DNA of 64,000 nucleotides from Streptomyces bauhiniae (GTDB lineage Bacteria > Actinomycetota > Actinomycetes > Streptomycetales > Streptomycetaceae): NCBI RefSeq assembly GCF_004784475.1, contig NZ_SRRT01000003.1, positions 248,001 through 312,000 of the forward strand, read 5' to 3'. The notes under the pieces were generated by a model. The model was not told where the DNA came from and did not search any database. It saw only the letters and a list, made by a program, of their open reading frames with translations. The position numbers were made by a program, and so were the translations under genes. The number at the start of each line of letters is the position of its first letter. Positions within the stretch are counted from its first letter, which is position 1. Shown here piece after piece: positions 17,534-27,349 of this stretch.

Positions 17534-18855
17534 TTGGTCCCCGGTACCTTCCAGCCGAAGCGGGCCTTGACGGCCGCGCCGTGCGCGGGCAGGTCCTCCG
17601 CCTCCGCGAGGGTCACCACGTGGTGGGCGACCTCGGCGAGGGCGTCCTCGGTGTAGTCGACGATGTGGATGCCGCGCAGGAAGGACTGCACGGACAGGCC
17701 CGAGGAGTGGCAGGCGCAGCCGCCGGTGGGCAGCACGTGGTTGGACCCGGCCGCGTAGTCCCCGAGGGAGACCGGCGCCCAGGGGCCGATGAAGACCGCG
17801 CCCGCGTTGCGCACCCGGTCGGCGACGGCGGCCGCGTCGCGGGTCTGGATCTCCAGGTGCTCGGCGCCGTACGCGTCGACCACCCGCAGGCCCTCCTCGA
17901 CGCCGTCCACCAGGACGATCGCGGACTGCTGCCCGTTCAGCGCGGGCACGATCCGGTCGTCGATGTGCTTGGTGGCGGCGACCTGCGTCTTCAGCTCCGC
18001 CTCCACCGCGTCGGCCAGGGCGACCGAGTCGGTGACGAGGACGGCGGCGGCCAGCGGGTCGTGCTCGGCCTGGCTGATCAGGTCGGAGGCGACGTGCACC
18101 GGGTCGGCGGTGTCGTCGGCGAGGACCGCGATCTCGGTCGGGCCCGCCTCGGCGTCGATGCCGATCCTGCCGGTGAAGAAGCGCTTGGCGGCGGCGACCC
18201 AGATGTTGCCGGGGCCGGTGACCATGTTGGCCGGCGGGCAGGACTCGGTGCCGTAGGCGAACATCGCGACGGCGGTGGCGCCGCCGGCCGCGTACACCTC
18301 GTCCACGCCGAGCAGGGCGCAGGCGGCGAGGATGGTGGGGTGCGGGAGACCGCCGAACTCGGCCTGCGGCGGGGAGGCGAGTGCGACGGAGCCGACGCCG
18401 GCCTCCTGCGCGGGCACCACGTTCATGATCACGGAGGAGGGGTAGACCGAGCGGCCGCCGGGCGCGTAGAGCCCGACGCGGTCGACGGGGACCCACTTCT
18501 CGGTGACGGTGCCGCCGGGCACGACCTGGGTGGTGTGGGAGTTACGGCGCTGGGCGCGGTGGACCAGGCGGGCCCGGCGGATGGACTCCTCCAGGGCGGC
18601 GCGCACGGCCGGGTCGAGGGCCTGGAGCGCGTCGGTGAGCGCCTGGGCCGGGACACGGACGGATTCCAGCCGTACTCCGTCGAACTTCTCCGCGAAGTCG
18701 ATCAGTGCCGCGTCGCCACGATGATGCACGGCCTCGCAGATCGGACGCACCTTCTCCAGGGCGGCCGAGACGTCGAAGTCGGCTCGGGGCAGCAGGTCGC
18801 GCAGGGCGGGGCTCTCGGGGAGGGCGTCGCCGCGCAGATCGATTCGGGAGATCAC
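17530..18855 (-). CDS. hisD: Histidinol dehydrogenase
   Basis: 441 aa; oxidises histidinol to histidine in two NAD-dependent steps and is first in the operon. Motifs: [48 protein letters not shown] and the HisD signature with zinc-ligand histidines near [18 protein letters not shown]. The GTG at 18855 (VISRIDLRG) gives a standard N-terminus; its ribosome-binding site is weak and no clean promoter is assigned. The 232-bp gap upstream, shared with the divergent gene at 19088, must hold the operon promoter. Confidence 0.97.
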   Translation of the reverse strand: MISRIDLRGDALPESPALRDLLPRADFDVSAALEKVRPICEAVHHRGDAALIDFAEKFDGVRLESVRVPAQALTDALQALDPAVRAALEESIRRARLVHRAQRRNSHTTQVVPGGTVTEKWVPVDRVGLYAPGGRSVYPSSVIMNVVPAQEAGVGSVALASPPQAEFGGLPHPTILAACALLGVDEVYAAGGATAVAMFAYGTESCPPANMVTGPGNIWVAAAKRFFTGRIGIDAEAGPTEIAVLADDTADPVHVASDLISQAEHDPLAAAVLVTDSVALADAVEAELKTQVAATKHIDDRIVPALNGQQSAIVLVDGVEEGLRVVDAYGAEHLEIQTRDAAAVADRVRNAGAVFIGPWAPVSLGDYAAGSNHVLPTGGCACHSSGLSVQSFLRGIHIVDYTEDALAEVAHHVVTLAEAEDLPAHGAAVKARFGWKVPGTK

Positions 18856-19087
18856 AGTCCCAATTCTCTCAGACCGGCGCCGGGCCCCGTCCGCGCGTAT
18901 CAATGGCTGATACAGAACGTGGGACAACCGGTGGCACAGTGCGTGGCCGGAACCCGCGATTTCACCCTCACTTTGTGTGTCGAACCCGTCACTCAGCGGG
19001 CATGAGCCGGGGAACGACGTGTGGGACGGACGTGGGCGGCGGGCCGGGCGGTGACGCCCGTGGCCGGCTCGCGGGAGAGGAGCCGCG

Positions 19088-20671
19088 GTGACCGAGGCAC
19101 TGGCGGCGGGTCCGGGCGCCCAGGAGCTGCCGGACGATCTGACCCCGGCCGAGGCGGGCATGTGGCAGGCGTTCCGCAACGGCAGCGTGTACGACCTGAG
19201 CAGCGGCGAGCCCGGCGTGGACGATCCGCACGGGGGCGTCCCCTGGGGCCCGGAGCGCAGTGTGCGGGCGCGGGTGGTGTGCTGGCTGCTGCTGGACGGC
19301 CCGCCGGCGCTCGCGGGCCGGGTCTCCTCGCTGAAGCTGACCGGGGTGCGGATCACCGGCACGGTGGACCTGGCGGGCGGCACCGTCACGCCGTACGTGG
19401 AGCTGCGGTGCTGCCGGTTCGACGACGAGGTCCGGGTGCCGGAGGCGCACTTCACCACCGTGCGCCTGGTGGACTGCGCGGTGCCCCGCCTGGAGGCGGC
19501 GCGGGTGCGCACCGAGGGCGATCTGCATCTGGCGCGCTGCCGGTTCCGTACCGGCATCCGGCTGACCGACGCCCGGATAGGCACCGACCTGATGCTGAAC
19601 CAGGCGGTGGCGCACCGGGACCGGGGCGGCCGGTCCATCGCGGCGGACGGCATGACGGTCGGCCAGGACCTCCAGGCGGAGATGCTGGAGTCGTACGGCG
19701 AACTCCGGCTGCGCGGCGCCCAGGTCGGGGTGTCGCTGAGCCTGCGCGGGGCCCGGCTGTCCAACCCTTACGCCCGGCTGGCGCTGAACGCCCCGCAGCT
19801 CACGGTGGAGCGCACCCTGTATCTGACCCCGGCCGCGGTGGGCAGCCCGCTGCTGAGCGGGACGACACCGGCGCGCGGGACGCGGGTGCAGCGGTTCGAG
19901 TGCCGGGGCGGGATGCGGCTGGACGACGGGCGGTTCGGGGACGCGGTGGACCTGGAGGGGGCGCGGTTCGTGCTCACCGACGACCAGGAGCTGTCGCTGC
20001 GCCGGGTGCAGACGCCCGAGCTGCGCTTCCTCGGGGACCGGCCGCCGTCGGGCCGGGTGGTGCTGTCGGGCGCCCGGATCGTCAACCTGGTGGACCACGC
20101 GGGCAGTTGGCCGGAGCCGGGGAACCTCCAGATGAGCGGCTTCACCTACGAGAACCTGGTCCCGCGCGGCCCCTTCCCGCTGGCCCACCGGCTGGACTGG
20201 GTGGCGGCGGCGACCGCCGAGTACCACCCGGAGCCGTACGAGCGGCTGGCCGCCGTGCTGCGGGCGGCCGGGGAGGACGAGGACGCCCGCGACGTGCTTC
20301 TGGCCAAGCACCGCAGACGCCGCGAGACCCTGCCGCTCGCGGCCAAGCTGTGGGGGTACGCGCAGGACTGGACGGTCGCCTACGGGTACCGGCCGGGCCG
20401 GGCCGCGCTGTGGCTCGCGGTGCTGTGGGCGGCGGGCACGCTGGCGTTCGCGCACGCCGATCCGCCCCCGGCGCACTCGGAGGACCATCCGGCGTGGAGT
20501 CCGGCGCTGCTGACGCTGGACCTGCTGCTGCCGGTGATCGACCTGGGCCAGCTCGACCAGTGGCGGCTGCGCGGGGCGTGGCCGTGGCTGGCGGCGGTGC
20601 TGATCATCCTGGGCTGGGTGCTGGCGACGGCGGTGGCGGCGGGGGCGACGCGGCTGCTGCGGCGGAGCTGA
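19088..20671 (+). CDS. Membrane protein with beta-helix-like domain, unknown function
   Basis: 527 aa. An N-terminal soluble part ([21 protein letters not shown]) is followed from about residue 85 to 340 by repeated short strands ([38 protein letters not shown]) with the spacing of a right-handed beta-helix or pentapeptide-like stack. Residues 400-430 ([20 protein letters not shown]) lead into two C-terminal membrane segments (about 436-456 and 499-520). GTG at 19088 has a GAGAGGAG ribosome-binding site. Homologues are common in Streptomyces, sometimes called oxidoreductase without visible reason. I do not assign a function. Confidence 0.7.
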   Translation: MTEALAAGPGAQELPDDLTPAEAGMWQAFRNGSVYDLSSGEPGVDDPHGGVPWGPERSVRARVVCWLLLDGPPALAGRVSSLKLTGVRITGTVDLAGGTVTPYVELRCCRFDDEVRVPEAHFTTVRLVDCAVPRLEAARVRTEGDLHLARCRFRTGIRLTDARIGTDLMLNQAVAHRDRGGRSIAADGMTVGQDLQAEMLESYGELRLRGAQVGVSLSLRGARLSNPYARLALNAPQLTVERTLYLTPAAVGSPLLSGTTPARGTRVQRFECRGGMRLDDGRFGDAVDLEGARFVLTDDQELSLRRVQTPELRFLGDRPPSGRVVLSGARIVNLVDHAGSWPEPGNLQMSGFTYENLVPRGPFPLAHRLDWVAAATAEYHPEPYERLAAVLRAAGEDEDARDVLLAKHRRRRETLPLAAKLWGYAQDWTVAYGYRPGRAALWLAVLWAAGTLAFAHADPPPAHSEDHPAWSPALLTLDLLLPVIDLGQLDQWRLRGAWPWLAAVLIILGWVLATAVAAGATRLLRRS

Positions 20672-20836
20672 GGCGGAGGGGGCGCGGGGGACGCGTGGGG
20701 CTCGTGGGGCCTTTTCGGTGGCAGGGGCCTGACAATAGTGGAAAAGCTACCTTTTTGCGGTTCCTTGACCCTCGGCGGCACAACCTTCCACAACTTGCCC
20801 CAACCCTCTGGCGCGGGCCCGACCTGCGGACTTTCA

Positions 20837-21853
20837 ATGGTCGGCACCATGGTTCTGCTGCCGGCGTTCCTCCGCCCCACCCGGAAGACACGACGCGCCT
20901 CGCGCCCGGACTCCCCCGCACCGGCCGACGACGTCGTCCTCGACGCGCCCGACGACCGCCTCTCCCCCGCCCTGGTCTCGGCCGGGCAGGGCGAGTTCAC
21001 GGTCGCCGCCGCCCTGCTCGCGGCCACCCGCGCGGCGGCCCAGTGGGAGGAGCGCGACGCCTACGCCACCCGGCTCGCCGCCTTCGCCCGCTCCCGCCCC
21101 GAGTGGTTCGAGGCGTGGCGCGCGGCCGACCCCGGCGACCCCGGCGTGCTGCTGGTCGGCGCCCAGTTGGCCGTGGACCGCGCCTGGCCCTCGCCGGGCC
21201 GGGCCGAGCTGCTGCGCGAGGCCAGCCCGCTGATCACCGCCGCCGCCCGCGCCGACGACCGCGACCCGGTGCCCTGGCGGATCGCGCTGGACCACGCGCG
21301 CGGCTCCCGCGCGGGCCACCGCTACTTCGAGGAGCTGTGGGAGGCGGCCGTACGCCGCTCCCCGCACCACTACGGCTGCCATGTGGCCGCGCTGCGCTAT
21401 CTGGCCACCTTCTGGCACGGCTCGCACCGCGAGTGCTTCGACTTCGCCGAGCCTGCCGCCCAGGACGCCCCGCCCGGCTCGCTGGTGCAGGCGCTCCCGC
21501 TGCGGGCCGCCTTCGGCTACCTCACCGACGCCTGCGGCCCCGAGGTGCCCCGCGAGCGGCTGCTCGCCGCCGCCGACCGCGCGGTGGCCCTCTCGGCCCG
21601 CTTCCCGGCGGCCGACCCCCGCCCGGCCGAGGTCCGCAACAAGCTGCTGTACGTGCTGCTGCGCCTGGAGCGCTGGGAGGAGGCCCGTACCCAGCTCGCG
21701 CTGATCGGCCCGTACGCCACCTCGTTCCCCTGGAACCGGGTGTCCGAGGACCCGCTCGGGCACTTCCTGCGGCTGCGCGACGCCCTGCTGACCGACGCCC
21801 CGCCCGCCGCCCTGGCCGCTCTGCTGCCGATCCCGCCGCGCGCCCGCGTCTGA
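20837..21853 (+). CDS. Alpha-helical (TPR-like) protein of unknown function
   Basis: 338 aa, almost entirely helical. It has regular repeats of about 35 residues with tetratricopeptide character (VLLVGAQLAVDRAW; YFEELWEAAVRRSPHHYG; EVRNKLLYVLLRLERWEEA). The pattern resembles DUF4034-type proteins but I could not confirm this. The start is uncertain: ATG at 20837 or 20849, neither with a strong ribosome-binding site. The 165 bp upstream are unusually A/T-rich near 20728-20790, as expected for a promoter. No catalytic motif is visible. Confidence 0.68.
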   Translation: MVGTMVLLPAFLRPTRKTRRASRPDSPAPADDVVLDAPDDRLSPALVSAGQGEFTVAAALLAATRAAAQWEERDAYATRLAAFARSRPEWFEAWRAADPGDPGVLLVGAQLAVDRAWPSPGRAELLREASPLITAAARADDRDPVPWRIALDHARGSRAGHRYFEELWEAAVRRSPHHYGCHVAALRYLATFWHGSHRECFDFAEPAAQDAPPGSLVQALPLRAAFGYLTDACGPEVPRERLLAAADRAVALSARFPAADPRPAEVRNKLLYVLLRLERWEEARTQLALIGPYATSFPWNRVSEDPLGHFLRLRDALLTDAPPAALAALLPIPPRARV

Positions 21854-21919
21854 GCCCGGCGGGGGCAAGATCGGCGGGGCAACCGCTGGCGCCGCGGACG
21901 CTCCCGCGGGCGGGACCAT

Positions 21920-21925
21920 TAGGCT
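21920..21925 (+). promoter_or_regulatory. -10 box of putative leaderless promoter
   Basis: TAGGCT ends 8 nt before the GTG at 21934, with no ribosome-binding site in the gap. The spacing is the same as at trpM, phoD and the ABC ATPase gene. Confidence 0.55.
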
Positions 21926-21933
21926 GGGGCGTC

Positions 21934-22674
21934 GTGACCACCGCCCGCCTGCCCCTCTTCCCGCTGAACACGGCGCTGTTCCCGGGACTCGTGCTGCCGC
22001 TGTCCGTCTTCGAGGAGCGGTATCGCGCCGTCATGCGCGAACTGCTGAAGACCCCGGAGGACGAGCCGCGCCGGTTCGTCGTCGTGGCGATCCGCGACGG
22101 CCACCAGTTGGCGCCGAGCGCCACGGGCCTGCCGGACCCGGACGCCGACACCGAGGAGGGCCCGGCGGCCGGCTTCGGCCCCGACCCGCTCAAGGCGCTG
22201 CACCGGGTGGCCTGTGTGGCGGACGCCGCGACCATCCGGGAGCGTCCCGACGGCACCTTCGAGGTGCTGTGCACGGGCACCACGCGCGTCAAGCTGCTCT
22301 CGGTGGACGACTCGGGGGCGTTCCTCACCGCCGAGGTGGAGGAGCTGCCGGAGGAGCCCGGCGACGAGGCGGGCGCGCTCGCCGAGGGGGTGCTGCGCTC
22401 CTTCCAGCAGTACCAGAAGCGGTTGGCGGGAGCCCATGAGCGCTCCATCTCCGCCGACTCCGACCTGCCGGACGACCCCAGTGTGATCTCCTACCTGGTG
22501 GCGGCCGCGATGGTGCTGGACACCCCGACCAAGCAGCGGCTCCTGCAGGCCCCGGACACCGCGTCCCGGCTGCGGGACGAGCTGAAACTGCTTCGCGCGG
22601 AGACGGCGATCATCCGTAGTCTGCCGTCACTGCCCGCGTTCGAGCTGACGCGGGCGCGCACCAGTCTGAACTGA
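21934..22674 (+). CDS. LON peptidase substrate-binding domain protein
   Basis: 246 aa. It begins at once with the Lon N-terminal domain (LPLFPLNTALFPGLVLPLSVFEERY) and shows the ALHRVACVADAA, CTGTTRVKLL and VISYLVAAAMVLDTPTKQRLLQ segments of that fold. The ATPase and protease domains of Lon are absent. Such proteins are presumed to bind unfolded or partner proteins; the role in Streptomyces is unknown. The GTG start is supported by the leaderless-type TAGGCT box 8 nt upstream. Confidence 0.88.
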   Translation: MTTARLPLFPLNTALFPGLVLPLSVFEERYRAVMRELLKTPEDEPRRFVVVAIRDGHQLAPSATGLPDPDADTEEGPAAGFGPDPLKALHRVACVADAATIRERPDGTFEVLCTGTTRVKLLSVDDSGAFLTAEVEELPEEPGDEAGALAEGVLRSFQQYQKRLAGAHERSISADSDLPDDPSVISYLVAAAMVLDTPTKQRLLQAPDTASRLRDELKLLRAETAIIRSLPSLPAFELTRARTSLN

Positions 22675-22698
22675 GGGAACAGAGGGCCGGCACCCGCG

Positions 22699-23199
22699 AT
22701 GGCGAAGAAGTCCAAGAAGCAGCAGGCGGGCGGCACGCCCGCCACGGTGGCCCTCACCGCCGCGGGCGTGGACCACACGGTCCACGCCTACGAGCACGAC
22801 CCGGCCCACCCCTCCTACGGCGAGGAGGCGGCCGAGGCCATGGGCGTCTCCCCCGACCGGGTCTTCAAGACCCTGGTGGCCGACGTGGACGGCACCCTGA
22901 CGGTCGCCGTGGTCCCGGTCTCCGGCTCGCTGGACCTCAAGGCCCTGGCAGCGGCCGTCGGCGGCAAGCGGGCGGCGATGGCCGACCCCGCCCTCGCCGA
23001 GCGCACCACCGGCTACGTACGCGGCGGCATCTCCCCGCTGGGCCAGCGCAAGAAGCTCCCCACCGTGCTGGACGAGTCGGCCGGAGCCCATCCCACGATC
23101 TGCGTCTCGGCGGGCCGGCGCGGCCTGGAGGTCGAACTCGCCCCGGCCGACCTGGCCACCCTGACGAAGGCCGTCCTGGCACCCATCGGCCGCGGCTGA
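22699..23199 (+). CDS. ybaK: YbaK/EbsC-type Cys-tRNA(Pro) deacylase
   Basis: 166 aa in the YbaK/aminoacyl-tRNA deacylase fold. It starts with a basic MAKKSKKQQ stretch and shows GVSPDRVFKTLVA (with the family lysine), VVPVSGSLDLKALA, TGYVRGGISPLGQRKKLPT and CVSAGRRGLEVELAP. YbaK removes cysteine mischarged on tRNA-Pro. It is 24 bp after the Lon-domain gene and likely co-transcribed. It converges on the next gene with only 4 bp between stop codons. Confidence 0.92.
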   Translation: MAKKSKKQQAGGTPATVALTAAGVDHTVHAYEHDPAHPSYGEEAAEAMGVSPDRVFKTLVADVDGTLTVAVVPVSGSLDLKALAAAVGGKRAAMADPALAERTTGYVRGGISPLGQRKKLPTVLDESAGAHPTICVSAGRRGLEVELAPADLATLTKAVLAPIGRG

Positions 23200-23203
23200 T
23201 CCC

Positions 23204-23881
23204 TTACGCGGGCGGTGTCCCGTACGGGCCCTGCGGCTCGTGGTCGTAGGGGCCCTGCTCGTACGGGTCGGGGTCGCGGGGGCCGAAGAGGGCCGTCAGG
23301 CCCAGGTGGACCAGGAGCGCGCCCAGCGGCCAGGCCAGCAGGGCGCCCTTGGCGCCGAGCCGGAGCGGGGCCGGGAAGGTGACGCCCGCGCCGACCGCCT
23401 TGGCGTGCGCGATCACGTCGGAGGTCGGGCCCAGCCAGACCCCGAGCCGCCAGGCCAGCAGCGAGGCGAGCAGCCCGCCGACGCCGAGGCCCACCACCAG
23501 CGGCACACCCCCGCGCCGCCGCAGCAGGAACACCAGGACCGCGCTGATCAGGCCGAACGCCAGGCCCAGCAGGGCGAAGGTGCCGTCCACCCCGGCCGCC
23601 TGCTCGCCCTCGGTGTCCTTGAGGTAGACCACCCAGCTCCGGTCGGTCTCCTCGCCCACCAGCGGCACATGCGGGGCCAGCCACCACCACAGCAGCCCCA
23701 GCAGCACCCCGGAGAGCGCCACCGCCACGGCCACGACGACGGCTTCGCGTACTTCGGTCTTCATACCGGGGCCGTCCTGTCCGTACGGGTCCGCGACCGG
23801 TGTCCCGCCCGAAGGGCCCCCTCCGTGCTGATGCGCGAAGTCGTCGTGCGGCGGCGGTGGCGGAGTCAGCGGTGCGGTCAC
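23204..23881 (-). CDS. Membrane protein, DUF2567-like
   Basis: 225 aa. A proline- and histidine-rich cytoplasmic N-terminus (about 45 residues) is followed by four hydrophobic helices (about residues 46-70, 100-118, 126-146 and 178-197) and a Tyr/Pro/Gly-rich tail with repeated DPYEQGPYDHEP-like units. An extracytoplasmic segment after helix 1 contains DRSWVVYLKDTEGEQAAGVDG. GTG start at 23881. The DUF2567 label is from general resemblance only. Function unknown. Confidence 0.68.
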   Translation of the reverse strand: MTAPLTPPPPPHDDFAHQHGGGPSGGTPVADPYGQDGPGMKTEVREAVVVAVAVALSGVLLGLLWWWLAPHVPLVGEETDRSWVVYLKDTEGEQAAGVDGTFALLGLAFGLISAVLVFLLRRRGGVPLVVGLGVGGLLASLLAWRLGVWLGPTSDVIAHAKAVGAGVTFPAPLRLGAKGALLAWPLGALLVHLGLTALFGPRDPDPYEQGPYDHEPQGPYGTPPA

Positions 23882-23915
23882 CCTGACATCGTGCCAGGTC
23901 GCGTCGCGCGCCGCG

Positions 23916-24737
23916 TCACCGGACGGCGGCCCTGCGGTACGCGCGGGTCGCCACGGCCAGCGAGATCACTCCGACGCCCGCGCACACGCCCAGGTCAGCG
24001 AGGACCACCGCCCAGTCGGGGTCCGGGCCGAAGGTGCGCGCGTACGCCTCCACCCCGTAGGTCGAGGGCAGCAGGTCGCGGGCGAGGCGCACGACGCCGG
24101 GCATCCGGTCGGCGGGCAGCACGCCGAGCAGCAGCGCCGCCGACATGCCGAGCTGGCCGAGCAGCGTGGCGAGTTCGGGGCGCGGGGCGAGCAGCCCGCA
24201 CGCGGCGCCGAGCCCGGACAGCGCGGCCCCGGCCAGCGGGATCACCGCCAGCAGCACCCAGAGGTTGGACAGCGGCAGCCCGAACAGCGCGCAGCCCACG
24301 ATCGCGGTGACCAGCGTCCCCGGCACGGTGAAGGAGGCGTACGCGGCCGCCGCGCCCAGCACCACGGCGGCCGGCGGCACCGGCAGCGTGGCGTAGTGGT
24401 CGAGCCCGCCGCTGGCCCGCAACTGGCCGAAGTACTGCGAGAGCAGGTTCAGCGCCACATAGGCGACGACCAGCACCGAGGACCCGGCGACCACGGCCTG
24501 CGCCTCGGGCCCGCTGTCCACGACGCCCCGCATCATCACGGCGATGCCGACCGACTGGAAGGTCGCCACGAACAGCAGCGGGATGCGCGCCACCCGGGCC
24601 CGCGACAACTGGGCCCGGTAGACGGCGGCCAGCGACGGCCACAACCGCACGGGCGGCCCCAGCTCGGCCGCGCGCCGCGCCTGCCCCGGCACGCTCCTCG
24701 CGGCGCCCGGCAGGACCTCGGCGGGTACGACACTCAC
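23916..24737 (-). CDS. ABC transporter permease
   Basis: 273 aa with six hydrophobic segments, in the pattern of ABC-2-type exporter permeases. The N-terminus is cytoplasmic (LGPPVRLWPSLAAVYRAQL). Start GTG at 24737 is supported by GAGGAG 9 nt upstream. The ATPase gene lies 76 bp upstream on the same strand and together they form a two-gene exporter. The substrate cannot be deduced. Confidence 0.87.
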   Translation of the reverse strand: MSVVPAEVLPGAARSVPGQARRAAELGPPVRLWPSLAAVYRAQLSRARVARIPLLFVATFQSVGIAVMMRGVVDSGPEAQAVVAGSSVLVVAYVALNLLSQYFGQLRASGGLDHYATLPVPPAAVVLGAAAAYASFTVPGTLVTAIVGCALFGLPLSNLWVLLAVIPLAGAALSGLGAACGLLAPRPELATLLGQLGMSAALLLGVLPADRMPGVVRLARDLLPSTYGVEAYARTFGPDPDWAVVLADLGVCAGVGVISLAVATRAYRRAAVR

Positions 24738-24813
24738 GACGCGCTGCTCCTCTTGACGACGGCGGCCGGACAGACGTCCCCCAGGGACCATACGGATGCG
24801 ATCGGGACCGTGC

Positions 24814-25827
24814 TCACGCCTTGACCAGCCCCTGCCGGGCCTCCCCGCCGAGGGCGAGGTAGACATCCTCCAGGCTCGGCGTGGCGAGGGTGAAGTCGTC
24901 CAGCGCGGCGAAGGCGGCCCCGCCGGTGACGGTGGCGACGGCGGCCCGCGCCTCCTCGGGGGCGAGCCGGAGCGTCCAGCGGCGCCCGGCCTCCACGGCC
25001 CGCTCGCGCAGGACGGCGACCTCGGGCACCTCCAGCGGCGCCCGCTCCCGCCAGACCAGCTCGACCCGGACCTCGCCGGAGACCCGCTCCTTGAGGCCGG
25101 CCGGGGTGTCGCAGGCGATCACCCGGCCCTCGTCGAGCACGGCGACCCGGTCGAGCACGGTCTCGGCCTCGATGACGTTGTGGGTGACCAGCAGCACGGT
25201 CGCGCCCTGTTCGGCGCGGCGCCGGTCGACGGCGGCCCAGACCGCGCGCCGGGCCACCGGGTCCATGCCGGTGGTCGGCTCGTCCAGCACCAGCAGCGGG
25301 CGCGCGCCGACGAGGGCGGCGGCCAGGCAGGCGAGCCGCCGCTGGCCGCCGGACAGCTTCTTCAGCGGACGCCCGGCGAGCGGGGCGAGGCCCAGCTCGT
25401 CCAGTACGGCGTCCCGTTCGGCGCGGGCGGCGCGTGCCTCCAGGCCGCGCAGCCGGCCGGTGGTCTCGGCGGCCAGCGCGACGGTCAGCTCGTCCAGCGC
25501 GGAGGACTCCTGGCCGAGGTAGGCGAGGATGCGGGCGGCCCGCTCGGGGTGGCGCACGATGTCGTGGCCGAGGATCTCGACGCTGCCGGAGTCGGGGCGC
25601 AGCAGCCCGGTGAGCTGGCGGACCAGGGTGGACTTGCCGGCGCCGTTGGGACCGAGCAGCCCGAAGATCTCCCCGTGCCGCACGTCCAGGGTCACCTGGT
25701 CGGTGGCCCGCACCTCGGGCGCCCCGGCCGCGCCGCGCCGCCCCTTGACGGGCGGATAGGTCTTGCTGAGGGCGCGCACGCGTACGACGTCGTCGTACCT
25801 GAGTGGCTCTCCCGCGCGCGTGGTCAC
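24814..25827 (-). CDS. ABC transporter ATP-binding protein
   Basis: 337 aa. Walker A GLLGPNGAGKSTLVRQL, Q-loop LGQESSALDELTV, signature LSGGQRRLACLAAAL, Walker B PLLVLDEPTTGMDP and H-loop VLLVTHNV are all intact, so the ATPase should be active. The C-terminal 80 residues form an accessory domain typical of DrrA-like exporters. The GTG at 25827 follows a TAGTCT box by 8 nt, supporting a leaderless start. It energises the permease encoded just downstream. Confidence 0.94.
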   Translation of the reverse strand: MTTRAGEPLRYDDVVRVRALSKTYPPVKGRRGAAGAPEVRATDQVTLDVRHGEIFGLLGPNGAGKSTLVRQLTGLLRPDSGSVEILGHDIVRHPERAARILAYLGQESSALDELTVALAAETTGRLRGLEARAARAERDAVLDELGLAPLAGRPLKKLSGGQRRLACLAAALVGARPLLVLDEPTTGMDPVARRAVWAAVDRRRAEQGATVLLVTHNVIEAETVLDRVAVLDEGRVIACDTPAGLKERVSGEVRVELVWRERAPLEVPEVAVLRERAVEAGRRWTLRLAPEEARAAVATVTGGAAFAALDDFTLATPSLEDVYLALGGEARQGLVKA

Positions 25828-25835
25828 GAGGGACG

Positions 25836-25841
25836 AGACTA
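25836..25841 (-). promoter_or_regulatory. -10 box of putative leaderless ABC-operon promoter
   Basis: Minus-strand TAGTCT ends 8 nt before the GTG at 25827. No ribosome-binding site lies between. Confidence 0.5.
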
Positions 25842-25906
25842 CGCGGTGCGGACCCTTTACTCGCCTTTGGGGCACCTCATCTCGGCATCCGCCGGTCAGG
25901 GCGCGT

Positions 25907-27133
25907 TCACTCCCCGGCGGAGGCGTTCTCCGCCGCGGCCGGGACGTCGAACTCCCGCCAGAACCCCGCCCGGATGGCGTAACGGTCGTGCTCGTCGATC
26001 TGGTCGTCCTTGTGGGCGAGCAGGCCGAAGCGGGCCGCGTAGCGCAGCAGCTCGCCGTCGATGCGGTGGGGGATGCGGGGGTACATCGCGGACAGCCGCT
26101 GGAGGTGGCCCTGGTCGCCGAGCCGGGCCATCCAGCGGCGGGCGAACACCTGGCCGACCTCGTACGGGTCGCCGCCGACCGTGGTGATGTCCTCCTCGCG
26201 GTCCGCCCAGCGCTGCTCGGCGGTGGTGAGCTGGGCCAGCGTCGGCATGGCGGCGACCTCCGGCGGCTCGGCGGCGGTGCCCGGCCGGTCCACCCAGCCC
26301 TTGTCGGAGGACCAGCGCAGGGTGGCGCTCGCGGGGTGCTGGGGAGGCGGGGCGCCGGGGGTGCGCAGCGCCGCGAGGTCCTTGGGGGTGGGGACGCCCT
26401 TGTGAGCGGCCGCCCGGTCCTGGCCGCCGTTCTCCGAGGCGGGGGCGGCCGGGCGGTGGGTGTCGTCCTCGGCGGTGCGTTCGCGGCCGTTGGGCGCGGA
26501 CTCGGGCAGCGGGGCGGAGAGGATCGCGGCGATCTCGGGACGCGGCGCCGGGGGCGGGGCGCAGACGCCGGTGAGTTCCTTCGCGCGGACGGCCTTGATG
26601 ATCCAGGCCCGGTCCAGCACGCGCCGTTCGTCGGCCTCGGCGACCAGGTCCTCGGACTGGTTGTAGTCGCCGTCGGCGGCCTGCACGGCCCACAGGTGGA
26701 CGGCGACGCCGTGCTCCTTGGCCGCCATCATGCCGGGCAGCAGATCGCCGTCGCCGGTGACGAGGACGATGTCGGAGCAGGCGCGGTTGCGGGCCAGCTC
26801 GGTCAGCTCGGCGTGCATGGCCGCGTCGACGCCCTTCTGCGCCCAGCGGCCGTCGCTTCTGGTCAGGGCGCCGAGCCGGACCGTCACCCGGGGCATCACC
26901 CGGAGTCTGCGGTGCTCCGGCTGGGGGACCCGATCGGGGGCGCCGTCGAACCAGTAGATGCGCAGCAGCGGGCGGCCGGTCTCGGACTCGGCGCGTTCGC
27001 GCAGCGCCTGGATGAGCGCGGTGTGGTCGACGATGATCCGGGACCGCGAGGGCTCACCGGCGAGGAGGCTCGCGGCGGCTCCCAGCAGATACCCGGCGTC
27101 CACCAGGACGATGCAGCGGTCCACGCGACTCAC
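25907..27133 (-). CDS. NYN-domain protein (PIN-like, LabA/DUF88 type)
   Basis: 408 aa. Residues 1-190 form a NYN/PIN-like nuclease domain with the acidic residues expected for metal binding: CIVLVDAGYLLGA, WFDGAPD, KGVDAAMHAELTELA and VLVTGDGDLLPGMMAA. A Pro/Ala-rich flexible segment (about 200-285) follows. The C-terminal domain (about 290-400) contains VGQVFARRWMARLGDQGHL and may be a nucleic-acid-binding module. The family suggests RNA processing or decay; the target is unknown. GTG start at 27133. Confidence 0.84.
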   Translation of the reverse strand: MSRVDRCIVLVDAGYLLGAAASLLAGEPSRSRIIVDHTALIQALRERAESETGRPLLRIYWFDGAPDRVPQPEHRRLRVMPRVTVRLGALTRSDGRWAQKGVDAAMHAELTELARNRACSDIVLVTGDGDLLPGMMAAKEHGVAVHLWAVQAADGDYNQSEDLVAEADERRVLDRAWIIKAVRAKELTGVCAPPPAPRPEIAAILSAPLPESAPNGRERTAEDDTHRPAAPASENGGQDRAAAHKGVPTPKDLAALRTPGAPPPQHPASATLRWSSDKGWVDRPGTAAEPPEVAAMPTLAQLTTAEQRWADREEDITTVGGDPYEVGQVFARRWMARLGDQGHLQRLSAMYPRIPHRIDGELLRYAARFGLLAHKDDQIDEHDRYAIRAGFWREFDVPAAAENASAGE

Positions 27134-27281
27134 CCTCTTTCCGGGAGGTATTGCTTCGGCGTTCCTTCGAGTCTGCCCGACCGCGCGGGGGTTAACGGCC
27201 GGAACTCGATCTTCGGCGTGGCGTTTCGGGAGCCGGTGTCCCCACCAGCCCTGTCACACACGGTAATTATCCGACATGCGC

Positions 27282-27309
27282 TTGATGTCAGCGTATGTGA
27301 ATCTAATTT
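27282..27309 (+). promoter_or_regulatory. Candidate promoter for the 57-aa protein gene
   Basis: TTGATG (27282-27287) and TAATTT (27304-27309) are spaced by 16 bp in an unusually A/T-rich stretch, about 40 bp before the ATG at 27350. Confidence 0.5.
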
Positions 27310-27349
27310 CGGCCCTGGCCCCTAGACCCCCTTCAGGAGGCAGATCCCC

